DNA from: Hexactinellida sp. DTS-2022
Taxonomy: Eukaryota > Porifera > Hexactinellida
Assembly: GCA_028753945.1 (NCBI GenBank)
Contig: JAPNXP010000001.1
Coordinates: 2,656,501-2,720,500 of the forward strand
Length of the DNA: 64,000 nucleotides
Direction of reading: 5' to 3'
The notes beneath the pieces were generated by a model that did no database searches, was not told where the DNA came from, and was given only the letters and a program-made list of their open reading frames with translations. Positions within the stretch are counted from its first letter, which is position 1. Every line of letters starts with the position of its first letter. Positions 32,116 to 44,766 of the stretch are shown one piece after another. Both the position numbers and the translations under genes were made by a program.

Positions 32116-34907
32116 CATAGGCTAATATAATTATGCCTACCAATAAAATACCATGGATGAAAATCAGGATATAAACATTTAAATACAATTATCCCCTAAT
32201 AAATAAAAGGCCTACAATCAAAGCTGATATTTTGCACCAAGGATGAAGTAGTGTACGATATTATTATTGACCCATAGTTATTTACATTTATCTCTGTTCA
32301 GTTAGAAATATTCTAAAAATAGTTGGATCAACTTGTTACAGATTTTTGTCAATTTTTAGTAATTAATTAATACAATTCTCCTTCGACCGATATTTTAAGC
32401 ACTTCCTAGTACTATATTTGACTTTGTTTCTTTTTAATAGTTAGATATTCAATTTTTCTCAATGCCGAACTGTTCTGCCCCTGGTTGTAGGGGTAATTAT
32501 ACCCCAGAAGAGCGGTCCCAGTTTTCAAACTTCCAGATGGTTCACCTGAGTTACGACATGCCTGGATACGTGCTCTCCATTGTGAGGATATTTCTCAACT
32601 CAAAATGGTGTATGTGTGTGCTAAGCATTTTTCGGAGGAAGATATTCAATATTTTCACACGGTACCCAGAGGAGATGGCACATCCTATGAGGTCCCGCGA
32701 AGAAGACCCAAATTAAATCCTGGCGCTGTCCCATCTCTCCTTCCTGGTTGTCAGTCTTATTATTCCTCTACCACATCAATTAGAATCAAACGAACTCGGT
32801 TCTCTTGCGACTCCAAAGAGGAAGATTTATTGAACCAAGGAAATAATCTCAGCTTGAGATCAGAGAATACAGAAATGGAGAAGTTTCGTGTTGGTTGTAT
32901 ACAAGAAATATGAGATAAGTTAGTATTGATAACAATCCCAACTGACTGGTTAGTTTGGATTCAAACAGATAATTGTGTGAGATTTTTTGACTAAGATGGA
33001 AAATCGTAATATTTGTGCAGATGTTTCTCTTGAAATAAATTCTTTTTTATCTGTGAACGGGTATATATATATAGGGAATCCATTTCTCTCTCACTTATCT
33101 CCATCACTGATATTCGACAAATTAAAACGATGTTTACAGAGATTACTCTGAAACTTAGCTCATCCCTCCTCAACATATCTCTAAAGCAAAATAACATATT
33201 GAGGAGGCCATCTGATAATAAAAGAAAACTCTATGTAACTTTTGACTTTGTGCACATTTTGAAAAGTATTCGAAACAAATGGTTGAATCAGAAAGATATT
33301 CGGAAACCTTTCACTTTCCTAACTTTCAGAACATTTAGCTGGATTACTGTGTGTATCCTGTTCAAATTTACTCTGCATCTTTTAGTGATGTGCGTCTCCT
33401 CTATAATTTAGAGAAAGAATCCTTAGCTAAGTTAGCTCCTAGCTTGACTATCAAAGCTTGTTACCCTTCTGCTATTGAGCGCCAAAATGTGAAACTTGTT
33501 TTGAAAGTATTTAACGAATTAACTGCTGCAGCTCTGAAGTTACAGAATGAACTCCGTAACCAAGAAGACCGAAACAATACACACGACTTTGTTGAAATGC
33601 TTCAAATTTTGAAACTTTTCAAAATAAATTCCCAACTTAAAGGTAAACGTTTGAATGATGATATCTCAAGACCTCTAACATACCAGGACGAACGATTTTC
33701 ATTCTTAGCTTGTGTTGTTATTTGGTTAGAGACTTGGCTGGCCTTCCAGGAAATGTAGGAAAGTTAAGTAAACAAACGTTTACCAGTTTTAAACATGCTT
33801 GTACTGTATTGCCTCGAAAAACTAACCATTTAACTGGATTTGAGGAAATAATTATCTTTTGACATAATTTTTACAGACAGAGCCACTGGAATATCACTAT
33901 GGCCTATATCGTATGATGTCAGGTTCAAACTACCATATCTAGTATCTTAAAATCCTTGAAACTGAACGCCGCCTCAAGTTATCCAACATATAAAAGATTT
34001 TTGATTTACAAAAAGATTGTGGCTTATATTCAATTCAGACATTTATTTATTCATACTCATCCGTTGATACGAATAATGGCGGTGAAATAGATGTCCAACT
34101 AGTCTGGGATGAAATTGATGATCTAACTTCCATTGAATGTAGTTTACAGACTCTTCAGTCATTAGCTTTTATTGGTGGTTATGCAGTACATAAATATATT
34201 TTAAAAACTCAGCCATGTCATGTCTGCATTGATCTTTTGACCATTGACAAAACTTTGATGAAGATTCACAACCCGAGTTCAGGCTTTTGCAATTAACTGA
34301 CCTTGGTGGCCTAAAGTTTCCATCTGAGTTTATCCTCGAATCTATAGTAACTTTATGGAAGACGTTAATTGCAATTGAAAGCAAATAAAACTTGTTGGCG
34401 ATATTGATGCAAGGCCATCCAGAAAAATATTGTGGAAGTAACCTTGATATTCTTAGAAGAGACTGATGCGATTGCTAAATCGAGTTGCATTTCTTGTGGT
34501 GTCTCTAAATTGACTTTCCTAAAAATGTTGTTTTCACTTGCTCCAACTGTTTACTAGCTAACAAGATTAAATTATAACTCCACTGTTACATCTAAAGGTA
34601 TAGAAAAGCGAAAACTGAAGAAGTTCTCACATTAATGAAATACACCAGAAGGCTACCCTTCTATTATTATTATTGTTATTATTATTGTTATTTGAACCCA
34701 CATTATTATTTATGTATTATTATCATTGTTGTTAAGTAGCAATAAAGACTCAATAGAGAAAATCTAATAATTTACTGGAATTATTTAGTATAACAAATTA
34801 ATTTATAAATGAAGTTGAAAACATTGAACTGTGTTTATCACTTTCTCATCGTACACTACTTCATCCATGGTATATTTGATGGTAGGCCTTATATAAAGTA
34901 GGCTATG
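32116..34907 (+). mobile_element. Second P-like (THAP) transposon, about 2.8 kb, degenerate
   Basis: The left end CATAGGCTA and inverse right end CATAGCCTA open imperfect TIRs that share GCCTACC and TACCATGGATGA further in. A second left block at 32206-32260 (AAAGGCCTACAATCAAAG, then GGATGAAGTAGTGTACGAT) matches the inverse right end too, so the left end is duplicated or rearranged. No convincing TSD (ACACTTTC against AATTATCT). The interior encodes a P-type transposase with several frame breaks. The ends differ from those of the copy at 1593-4472, so it is a different P family. Confidence 0.75.
32462..34390 (+). pseudogene. P-element-type THAP transposase, broken
   Basis: The ATG at 32462 opens MPNCSAPGCRGNY with both N-terminal zinc cysteines (C4, C9). 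A frameshift near 32518 leads into VFKLP, HAWIRAL (conserved Trp), VCAKHFSEEDI (the C-x2-H pair) and GAVPSLLPG (AVPTIF box), so the whole THAP zinc site is readable. DWLVWIQTD follows after a stop near 32913. At 33130-33330 TFDFVHILKSIRN, and at 33396-33758 ERQNVKLVLKVFNELTAAAL and FLACVVIWLETW mark the P insertion domain. Near 34150 FIGGYAVHKYILKTQPCHVC and then LTDLGGLKFPSEFILESIVT end the protein. Multiple stops rule out function. Confidence 0.85.
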
Positions 34908-35261
34908 AATTATCTTATTTGAATATTATCCTGTTGAAATATATCATACTAATTCATGGCTACTTTATAAGATCATTAGATCATTGAATAAAGAAAACAT
35001 TAGGAGCAACAAATCCAACATCCTACGTAAAATTATAGTATGAAAAAATATATTACTACGCTATCTACTAAAAATGTTTTAACTTTTAAATTTATTCAAT
35101 TTATGTGGATCTTCTCTAGCTTTAGTAGAGATTTCCGAATTATAGTTCATCACTATATTTGAAATAATACAATTAGAAGTAACAAAATTCAGTTTGTGCG
35201 ATATCTCAACCTTCCGTGTTATACTGGGATAATTTATCGCGCCAATGGTCGCCAACTGGAG
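34908..35261. other. Non-coding A+T-rich stretch
   Basis: Nothing recognised between the P-like element and the next hAT MITE. Confidence 0.55.
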
Positions 35262-35269
35262 GATTTTTC

Positions 35270-35751
35270 CAGGGCTTTTCATGAGTCACCGAGTCGTTTG
35301 ACTCTAGACAAAATTCAGTGACTCGAGTCACGAGTCTGAATCGATGACTAGTGGTGACTCGCGAGTCATCAAGTCAATCAGATAATATCTTTTGAGATTC
35401 ATGGGGTTTAAAATCCTGAATATAATCAGAATAGTAAAAGATTATTCAGGTTATACTCAATTTCCAATTGCTTAATCTTACCATATGTACACATCAATAA
35501 TATAATTCGCGATTCCTGAACTCGATGGTTCGCGAATCCTGACTCGATGGTTCGCGAATCCTGACTCGATGACTCGCGAGTCCTGACTCGAGTCACCGAG
35601 TCAATTGACTCGTGATAAAATTCGATGACTCGAGTCACCGAGTCAGTTGACTCGTGACAAAATTAAGTAACTCGAGTCACCGAGTCAGACTCGATGACTC
35701 GTGGTGACTCGCGAGTGATCGAGTCAATCAAGTGACTCGTGGAAAGCCCTG
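35270..35751. mobile_element. hAT MITE packed with GAGTCACCGAGTC satellite
   Basis: The ends CAGGGCTTTTCATGAGTCAC and CAGGGCTTTCCACGAGTCAC (inverted) are TIRs. The flanks GATTTTTC (35262-35269) and GACTTTTC (35752-35759) form an 8 bp TSD with one change. Much of the interior is iterated GACTCGAGTCACCGAGTCA-like units in both orientations, plus a TCGCGAATCCTGACTCGATGG triplet near 35519. Non-coding. Confidence 0.9.
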
Positions 35752-35759
35752 GACTTTTC

Positions 35760-38051
35760 AAACTAACAATACAATGCAAACTTTCAGACTTCTATATCTT
35801 TGAAGTAAGACTTCGACTGCCAATTTACAAATTTCGTCCAATCAATCAAATTTGGAGGTCGAAATGAGACTATAAAGGGCTATAGCTCCAAAGTTTGCAT
35901 GGTAGATATTAGCTTGAAAATCTTCCGGAATTACATATGTCCTCATTAGTTTAGACTTGGTTTCAACCAATTTGGACCAAATTTGCAATAATTGTACTTA
36001 ATGTAAATTTATTTCATCTGAGAAATGTCCATTGGATGATGATACACATTCCTAAGCTCTAAAATGGTCGATCAAAAGGAGAGGTCAGATTCACCTGAAA
36101 ATCTCGGAAAAGCGGTATTTTACTGGGTACAATCCGAAAACATTCGAATCTCAATCTCAATCTTGAGTATAGTGGGCCCATAATTACTAAGACAAATAAA
36201 TCGATAATAGCGTGTACAAAACATCAAACTAATATATAAAAACTTCCAATACTTACTAATATATGTACATATTGACAAATAAATACATGTATTGCTTTCG
36301 GTTTCAAATCTTTTGAGCTAAGTTTTGTGTAACCTAATCTCCATATTTAGCATTCTTTCAACTCTTTGTCAGATTAGCCCCACAGTTGTAAAATGAATAA
36401 CGGCGAAGCTTATAAATTACTAACAGATAATGGGAACGTTACTGACGCAGCGCGCGAATACTTGGCAATTTTCAAAATGGATGAATCCCATTTTATGGAA
36501 CTGAAACCAAATTGAGCCGATTAAAGTTTACAAGAGCAACGTAACCCATGTGAAAAATGAAAATATGGATATTTGGAATTCCCAACCTTTTGAGCAAGCA
36601 GAGACACAATAAAAGAAATTCTCTAAGAAACATAAATCTCTTTCTACGAAAGATTCATTTCCCCTTGATTCTATGTGCAGTACTTGTGGTAGCGAAAGGA
36701 TAACTCTATGCTTTAATTGCTCAGATGGGATTATATTTCAATTATAAATTTTAGAATCAGAGATTATTATATGTAGGACTCGACTGATGTGTGAATAATA
36801 ACCATCATATAATATATTATACTATATGGATGATATATGATTGAATATACTAGTGACTATATTCATTATCTGTTGAAAATATGGGGATAAAGTAGAGTTT
36901 ACTGTCTAACCTAAATATTTTGATTAAGTATGATGGTGTCATATCTCACAGATATGAAGCCGTACAACTGAGGTGAATGTCTCAATCGAGTCCTAGATAT
37001 CGATAACCTATAGGCAGACAATACCTTTTAGTAGCCTATCTGGGCTCTAAATACCTAATCGTTGTAAGATGCCAATTCCTGCCACTGTGATATACTAACC
37101 AGTCAAAAGTATTGGAACAACAATCATTTGTACTCATACATCTAAACTTCTAGCAGCATAATAATATTTGTAGATGGTTCAATATGGATGTTGAAATAAT
37201 ACGATATGTTAACAAAATAAAATAATATTATTTTTGAATTTACTTATTTATGGAGTTTAACTATTTAATTAGCCGAATAAATATATAATTTCTGATAAAT
37301 ATGAGGTATTTATAATATAGAAATTCGGATTTCAAATTTGAATTCCACATGATCTAATAATTCTAGGTGAAAAATTTCTAATGATTACGATTATCTTCTA
37401 AAGAGATACAGCCACATTCCCATTTGTGCCACAAGTGGAACATGGCAAAGACACTTATGCCACTACATGGATATTGGCAAAAATAAAATGAAATCATATA
37501 ATTAATTAATTTATAAATATATCAAGATATTTATTGCCATTTCAGAGTAGGTTAAACAGCCGTTATTGATTTACATGACGAATATAGTGTCGGCATTATA
37601 ACTCCTGTAGCTCAAATACCTTTGGCTAGTTTTCGTACGTGACAGTCCTTATAACTATATATAAAATTGTCAAGAATATTTTCGTCAATGTTAAAAATAA
37701 ACGGATTAATTATTAATTCTAACTTAGAAGCAGTGTATTATACAGTTATTTGCAAATACGTTCCTATCCTGGTCTCGTCCAATTTTTACGCCTAAATCGC
37801 AAATTAATGTTACTGTATAGGAGAGGATTCCAAATTTTCACGCTCCTAAATTCAATTTTTCCAAAAATCTGCTCTCGCGCTCCTGGATAACGCTCCTGGT
37901 AGCTTAGAAGCCATACTCAGGGGTCAAAGATTTGAGTTGAGCTACTATTTCGCATTTGAGGCAAAACTTTAAATATACTAAATGTTAACCAACTACTCTC
38001 AAGTGATATGTGGTGTTGTGTCAAAATTTAAGTGGTTAATCATAAGTTGCC
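35760..38051. other. Non-coding stretch with weak coding relic
   Basis: No gene of known family. A possible relic at 36394-36730 is listed separately, and a GCTCCTAAATTC-type repeat lies at 37785-37895. Confidence 0.45.
36394..36730 (+). pseudogene. Unrecognised relic with Cys motif
   Basis: An ATG opens 40 codons that read MNNGEAYKLLTDNGNVTDAA, then REYLAIFKMDESHFM, to a stop. After a break, MCSTCGSERITLCFNCSDG gives a CxxC...CxxC pattern like a zinc ribbon or hAT/THAP zinc site. It is too short and broken for a family call; both the reading frames and the zinc idea are tentative. Confidence 0.25.
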
Positions 38052-38059
38052 CAAATAAG

Positions 38060-38472
38060 TAGGGCTGAAACGAATATTCGAAATCTAACGAACGAACCTT
38101 TTTCTAAACGAACGAATATTCGAATATTCGTTCGTTTGGATGACTAAGCATTAAATCAAATTCTAGAGACAAAATACATTGGAAAATAGGTTTTTGATAA
38201 TGTTACAATGGTATAATAATAGTTACATAGTGTATTATACACAAGTTAACTAATAATCAGCTAGTTTAAGTGGGATTATATATTTACGATATCTCTAAGC
38301 TATACAAAAGTCTTGTTGTTGTCCAAAATTAGTTAACGAATATCCGTTTCAATCTAATATTCGTCCAAACGAATATTCGTTTCGTAACGAATATTCGTTT
38401 GCAAACGAACGAATATTCGTTCAATCATTTCGAACGAATATTCGAATATTCGGTATATTCGTTTCAGCCCTA
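38060..38472. mobile_element. hAT MITE, GAATATTCG family, copy 1
   Basis: The ends are TAGGGCTGAAACGAATAT and, inverted, TAGGGCTGAAACGAATAT. CAAATAAG is duplicated exactly at 38052-38059 and 38473-38480. Sub-terminal regions are dense in CGAATATTCG palindromes and AACGAACG words. Two relatives lie at 56160-56514 and 59623-59882. Confidence 0.95.
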
Positions 38473-38480
38473 CAAATAAG

Positions 38481-39936
38481 TATCAATGTGTTACTAGGGG
38501 TAGGAGATTATTAACATAAAAGATTTCTTAGGGGACAAATTCGAGTAAAATGCTAAAACAAATAGATTCGCTAGAGAAAAAATAAATTATTATCAACAGT
38601 GTATCCCCGCTTCCGATAATGGTTTCGAACGGATCGCATTCCAATTTATGCTCCTAAATTTACAAAGTAGCCCGTTCCCCACATTCGGCATTTAGAGGGA
38701 AATAGGATATAAATTTTATCACCTTAGACAATTCTTTAATATTTTACCATTGAATTCAGCAGATATTATAACAAATAAATGCATATCTAGATAGATATCC
38801 ACCGGTTATATTGGTTCTTATGGTGATGATTCTTTTGTTCAAAATGAACAGTAAGAATTTTGATTCTGTGGTTTTCTATTGTGGAGAATTTCAAAGAAAA
38901 AAGAAATGAATAGAGGATAGTTATATTGACTAATGCATAAATAATATATTCACCCAACCTTTAAATAGTATATTGTGATACTGGTAATTAATAGTGGCCC
39001 GTCGTATGCAGGTGTTTATATTGTTTCAGGACGCAGAGTACTATGTTATATGTTTAGTTTGGATTTAAAAGGTTTGGACTTGATTTGTTCGGATTATCAT
39101 GGTCTCATTTTAATGAGGCGGACACCATATTTTTTTAAATCGGAACAACTATGTTCCGATTAGCGAGGGTGCATTGTATTTGGATTACATTTGAAAGACT
39201 GAATCTGAGGTCACTATGAACATGTTTAGAGAGAGCAGCAGGCCGGATAACTTCGCCTGGCGGGCCAGATCTGGCCCTCAAACCCAGGGTTGCCGACCCC
39301 TGACCTAGAGGAAGCAGTGCTCAATCAGCGTATACTTTTATAATAGCCACTATTTTCAGGAAATAGAATACACTGTATTGATTTTCGTAAAACATGGGTA
39401 AGATCTTTACATACATGCCTACAAACTCATTAATACGAACACCAACTTATGGTAATACTTTGTTCGTAATATTCGAGTTCTTATAACCAGAAGTAATACC
39501 AATTGAATAGCTATTGTAGCTACCTGTTCTGTGGACCTGTTTGTTCGTCTTTCTCGGTAAATTGTATTAACCGTGTTCGTCTAAGGAGGTTCTACTATAA
39601 TATGGAAATATCCGTCGAATACAAGATAGGAATTGGTATAAATTTAGTAGCAGTCGACTCCGCTTAATAGAGCCACTAGTTAATAGTTTTCTCGCTTATC
39701 GGTTCTAAATTTCTCAGGATTTCTAGGACGGAATGATTTTTTGCTTAAAATAGAGCTTGGTTGGCATGTACGCCCTGGGAAGATAAAATTTGTGCGCATT
39801 ATACTAGTGTACTTACTAAGAGACTTTACACAATATTAAGATAGATAAATTTACTAAATTGGTTAAAAAAATGAGCACTACTAAGCCGAAGTACGTGCTA
39901 ACCCAGGTTCGTGCAAACCGATTTCTACTTTAGTAC
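38481..39936. other. Non-coding stretch with solo transposon ends
   Basis: It holds a solo hAT terminus at 39262-39297 (inverse CAGGGGTCGGCAACCCTGGG), the damaged pogo copy at 39650-39760 and no supported gene. Confidence 0.5.
39650..39760. repeat. Truncated pogo-type MITE
   Basis: GCAGTCGACTCCGCTTAATAG is followed by TCGCTTATCGGTTCTAAATT and TCACAGGATT-like sequence as in the 16885-17154 copy, then similarity stops. The right TIR is absent. Confidence 0.65.
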
Positions 39937-40745
39937 ATATGTATATGTATACAAAGCGAAATTAACTCTGTCAATTGAAGGTTAATCAATTTTTAATGCT
40001 GATATTAGTAATCAGCATACAATTTACAGTCATTATAGGTGCCACATGACCATGCTTTGGTTGGGGCATTCGTTGACAACGCTGGAATGTGACACATTCC
40101 ATTCTCAATTATTGTTTCTACCCTATCGTGTGACCTCTCTTTCTTAACTATGCTTATTTACACGGTCTAAGATGTCATTTACACGTTTCGCTAGAGCGGG
40201 CTTTTTTCCTACTTTTTCCTAAATTTTTTGGACGTCATCTTCAAAATACTGTAATTTCGTGTTGCCTCCATATCCTATCTTTTAAAAAAATATTATCTAT
40301 GTCTGTGCCAATTTCATGCTTGCATAAAAAATTGAACAATTGGTACAGTATTGGCACATACATAGATAAAATATATCAAAAGAAGATATGGATGTATCGT
40401 GAAATTATATTATTTTGAGGATGGCGACCAAAAAGTGTCGGAAAAGTTGGACGAAATCATTCTATGGCGAATGCTTTCTAAATGATCTTGGAGACTGTTT
40501 TTATAGTCACAGTTATTCTCAGATGATTATGCGGGAAGAAAGAGGGCCACTCGATGGGGAATAAACTATTTCTAAGAATGGAATGTGTCACATTCCTGCG
40601 TTGTCAAGGAATTATTTTGTACAAACACAGTCAATGTGACCCCTATAATATTGGAAACCTATGCTGCTTACGAATCTCAGCATTAAAAATTGATTGAACT
40701 TCAATTGACAAAGTTTATTGCGTTTTATATCCATATTTCTAAGAT
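39937..40745. repeat. 800 bp fold-back made of two element ends
   Basis: The first arm (39937 to about 40345; includes TGTCAATTGAAGGTTAATC, GAATGTGACACATTCCATTC and CTATGTCTGTGCC) is repeated in reverse complement from about 40345 to 40745 (CATACATAGATA ... TTGATTGAACTTCAATTGAC). The second arm is also the inverse partner of 47540-47960, across the coding region. So it is both a fold-back and, in its right half, the left TIR of the large element at 40345-47960. Confidence 0.8.
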
Positions 40746-42720
40746 GTATAACATATACTTGCGGGCTAAATAAATATATTTATTTTCTGCACTTGGTATT
40801 TTTTCATATTGTTATAAAATATTTCCTTTACTTGCAAATTACTGTCAGAATTAATTAATAATTTTGTGATTCTATTTTGACTTATTTGCTCTAGTCCATT
40901 GCACGTTCAGGATAACATGTCTTCCATTCAAAAATTCAACTTAGATGATCCAGAGCATCTGAGGACATCAGTTTCCGTGCATCAAGTTGAAATCAACTGG
41001 AACCTGTGTGTCATGTGCCAAGAGTACAATGCAGAGCAGCTAACATGTCCTTCACAGTCGAGAAGATCTTATGTTGGGAGTGGATACACTTCACTGAGCT
41101 GAAAACCTAATGAAATTCAGCGAACTTGGTCAACTTCCACATACACTCAAAATAGATAGACTGGATCAAGGGGTCGGCATTGAAGCCACCTGGTTGTACA
41201 CAATGCACAGTATCACAAGAAGTGCCAACTCAAGATCAACAACACTATGTTGAAGAGAGCTGTAAAACGGACACTTGAAACTGAAGGTCATTGCCAGGAC
41301 GGATACGAATCAGGAGTATACAAGCACATGAGGTCACAATTTGGATTTTCTGAGAAGTGCGATCCAGAAACATTGTGCTTCTTCTGTAAACAAGCAGCTG
41401 GTGAAGAAGGATTCCGCACAGTATTAACGTTCCAGCTAGACACCTGGGTGCGGGCCTGTGCGGGATTCTTGACGACACAAAGGCTGCTTGCCAGACTCAG
41501 TATGGGAGACGTTGTGGCTCTGGAGGTTAAGTACCATGCCAAATGTTTAGTAAGTTTGGACAATCGAGCAAGGAAAGCAAAGGCTGCAGAATCTCAGAAA
41601 TTGCTCGTGACAGGGAAATAGATCCCACTGTCTACGCCGAATTGGTTTTATACATCGAAGAAACACGTTTTGCGGCGACTGTACCGGTGTTAAAACTGGC
41701 TAATATTGCACGTCGATACACGGCTAGGTTGGAACAACTAGGAGTCAAAGTAGATGGGAGACTTAACACGACACGACTGAAAGAACGACTCCTGTCACAG
41801 ATAACAGATATGAGCGGCCATAGGAAAGGGAAATATGCTATTCTTGTGTTTAATGAAGATATTGGTCCTGTGATTACCACATTCTGCGAGTTAGACAGTG
41901 ACAGAAATGCGGTGTGTCTTGTTCGAGCAGACATGTGGTCCGCCGCCAAATGTTTCAAGAAGTTAAGCCTTTCACTGGTTTCGCAGATGGATGCCAAGGA
42001 TCTGTCCACAAGTACTGCTTGGCCTTGTGAGAATGATATTGGATGGTGCCAGTATTAATGAAAACGTGACACACACGTCGACCGCAGCACTAACGATCTC
42101 CCAGTTGATTAAGTTCAATAGTGTCAAGCAGAATCGGACGCCTGGGGCAACAGTCTATGTAAATTTCCGGCACACACCATCTCAGGAGACACCTTTCCCC
42201 ATCTACTTAGGGTGTTCATGCTCACACACGCAAGAGGGAATTGGTTGACAATCTTTATCATTTTGGGATTAGCATTCCATATGACCGTCTTCTCCGAATC
42301 TCAGCACAGATGGGAGACAACGTCTGCCAGCAGTTCCTTCGAGAGCAAGTAGTTTGTTCTATAAAGATGCGAGGCAGTGTATTCACAACTGCTGCTGTTG
42401 ATAACATAGACCACAATCCCAGTTCAACAACAGCTAAGGAAACCTTCCATGGTACAGCTATCTCATTATTCCAGCACCCATCATTCACTGGCGAAGGAGT
42501 TAATCGGAGTCTCGTGATCGCAGAAGGATCGGAAAAGACAAGCGATAGGAAGATCGTCATAAACTTGCCGTACGACTTTACTAACATTCCAATTATCACC
42601 AGCACCATTACAAATCTAACTATCCCACCTCCTGATGTGGTGTATTTGTGCCGAGAAGGCGTCACAGAACATAGAAAGACTGAATATCTGTGGTTAGAAC
42701 ATGTCAGGCAGGTCCTTGAA

Positions 42721-43212
42721 CAGTGGCGGCGCCAGAATTTTAATCAGGGGGGCTCTGGGGGGGGCAGGGGGATTTCAGGGGAGCACAATTAATTTATATT
42801 TTTATGCTCCATTGGAGACTATAGTATAAAGTTTAAGAAATGCATCAAATTTATAGTAATAAAGGAGCTACAGCAGAGGAGGGAATTGTCGATTGGTACA
42901 GAGGTGAAGCGGTTAAGAATACTTGAATTTTCATAATTAGAATAAATAAAAATTATTTGCCATTTTTTTATGAATATATAACTTAGATAGTGAATTGGTG
43001 AATACGAAATGAAAATAAATGAATTCCAATTACTATTATATGCTTACATTTTTCAAATATTCATTCAAATTCAAAGGTATAGGGACAACATAATGTAATT
43101 TCTAAATTACAACCTCGTGACATGTAACATCCTTATGAGGATGATATTCTATTGCAGCTCATGGGGGGGCTCAGAGGGGGGGCTCGAGCCCCCCCTCATG
43201 GCGCCGCCTCTG
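42721..43212. mobile_element. hAT MITE, 492 bp, exact 8 bp TSD
   Basis: CAGTGGCGGCGCCAGAATTT at the left and CAGAGGCGGCGCCATGAG inverted at the right. TCCTTGAA is duplicated at 42713-42720 and 43213-43220. G-runs lie just inside the left end and G/C-runs inside the right. It interrupts the transposon gene after VRQVLE; removing it and one TSD copy joins VLE to RFDVESV. Confidence 0.95.
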
Positions 43213-43820
43213 TCCTTGAAAGGTTTGATGTAGAGAGCGTTTCACACTAACCGTCAACCACCAAAAGGTCAAATGATATGCCCCACTTCTTGGCGCCCAC
43301 TGTTTCTTGAGAGAGCACACACAATTGCTATGATCCGACATTCAATGGACGTTTTACAAAAATGTATTGAACATTTTAACCCAGGACAGATACCAGTAAT
43401 CACTTTCGACCAAGCCCTGTTTGACTTGGCCAAGAAAATTCAGTGGAAGTGGTCAGATAAATACTGAGAAAATAAAATAGTGGTAATATTTGGTGGTCTC
43501 CACATCAAGTTGCAGCCCTGAAGATGGTGGTGACAGGCTGCAAGGAAGTGGTTGGGTTCATGCATTAGTGCAAGCTGAGATCACAACACCAGGGACAGCT
43601 GATTCGTTCTTGCACGCATCCCACATCACACGTACAAGACTAGCACACCAGGTAACCGTATCTTCACTATACATCTTACTAAACGAGCCTAAGACAGAAG
43701 CTGTCAGATACACTCAGCTGAGGCAGGTGAGACGGAAAACATTGAAGGCTAGTGTCATAACAGAACACATGCATATCCTAAATTTCATTATTGGACAACC
43801 GTGCTGGAAATAGAAGTTCT

Positions 43821-44423
43821 GGGCCCGTATTCACTAAGAAGTTAAGTACGTACTTAAGTACTAAGTATGTACTTAAGTCGTATTCACTAAGATTGGTATT
43901 CACTAAGATTTAAGTGTGTACTTAAGTACATACTTTAGTACAAAACTTAAGTAACCTACTAAGTTAACGTAACTTATAAGAATATACTTTTATTGACTCT
44001 TTAGACGTTGGTGTTTAATTAGAACATTGTATTAGATTTCTAGTAGTACTTTGCTTTACTTCAGGTGAAGTTTATGATTCTATTTTCAACATTTATTACT
44101 ATTGGTTGTTGTTTTCTAAAAGTTCTGTTTTTTCTCAGGCACACAAATCACAGGAACTTCATTGAGAATATTTTTTAAGTTAAAAGAATACAGCAAGCTA
44201 TTACAAATAGCATTCCATACACTAATATGCTATGCTATTAAATATAATTTAATAAATATAATTCAATTTCGTACTTAAGTACGTACTTAGTTAAGTATGT
44301 ACTTAAGTACAACAATATTTCTTAGTGAATACGACTTAAGTATGTACTTAGCTAAGTACGTACTTAGTACTTAAGTATATACTTAGTACTTAAGTACTAA
44401 GTAATCTTAGTGAATACGGGCCC
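43821..44423. mobile_element. Harbinger-type MITE, 603 bp
   Basis: GGGCCCGTATTCACTAAGA is present at both ends in inverted orientation. Both sub-terminal regions are runs of TACTTAAGTACGTACTTAAG palindromes with extra TATTCACTAAG motifs, the same architecture as the Harbinger element at 11499-13527, with which it shares GTATTCACTAAG. No coding content. The 3 bp TSD expected for Harbinger is not visible (TCT against TGA). Confidence 0.8.
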
Positions 44424-44427
44424 TGAT

Positions 44428-44729
44428 CATAGGCGTCGTTGCAGGGGGGCGGGGGGGGCCTGCCCCCCCCCGAAAAAATGTCGGGGGGGGCAGCATAGGT
44501 CTCGCCCCCCCCCAGATTTCGCATACCTGCCAACCTATTTGAGTCATGTCCCTGTACAGGGCTCCAATTTTCCCCTGTACATTGGCCAAAATCCATGTAC
44601 ACACCCCCAAAAATATCTCGCTCGCTGCGCTCGCTCGTCCAAGGAATTACTATTCACTTACATTGCTAAATTAGTACTGGGATAGGAGAAAGCATTGAAT
44701 TATATATTGTACAGGGAATCCCTGAACGC

Positions 44730-44766
<37 letters not shown>

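Noticed and set aside
35426-35638. 70-codon Arg/Ser-rich open frame
   Set aside because: Translation of the GAGTC satellite within the hAT MITE.
41288-42665. Minus-strand open frames of 91-135 codons
   Set aside because: Antisense shadows of the plus-strand transposon gene, which carries the recognisable motifs.
44390-44685. Proline-rich open frames on both strands
   Set aside because: They are translations of C-runs and G-runs inside a hAT MITE.
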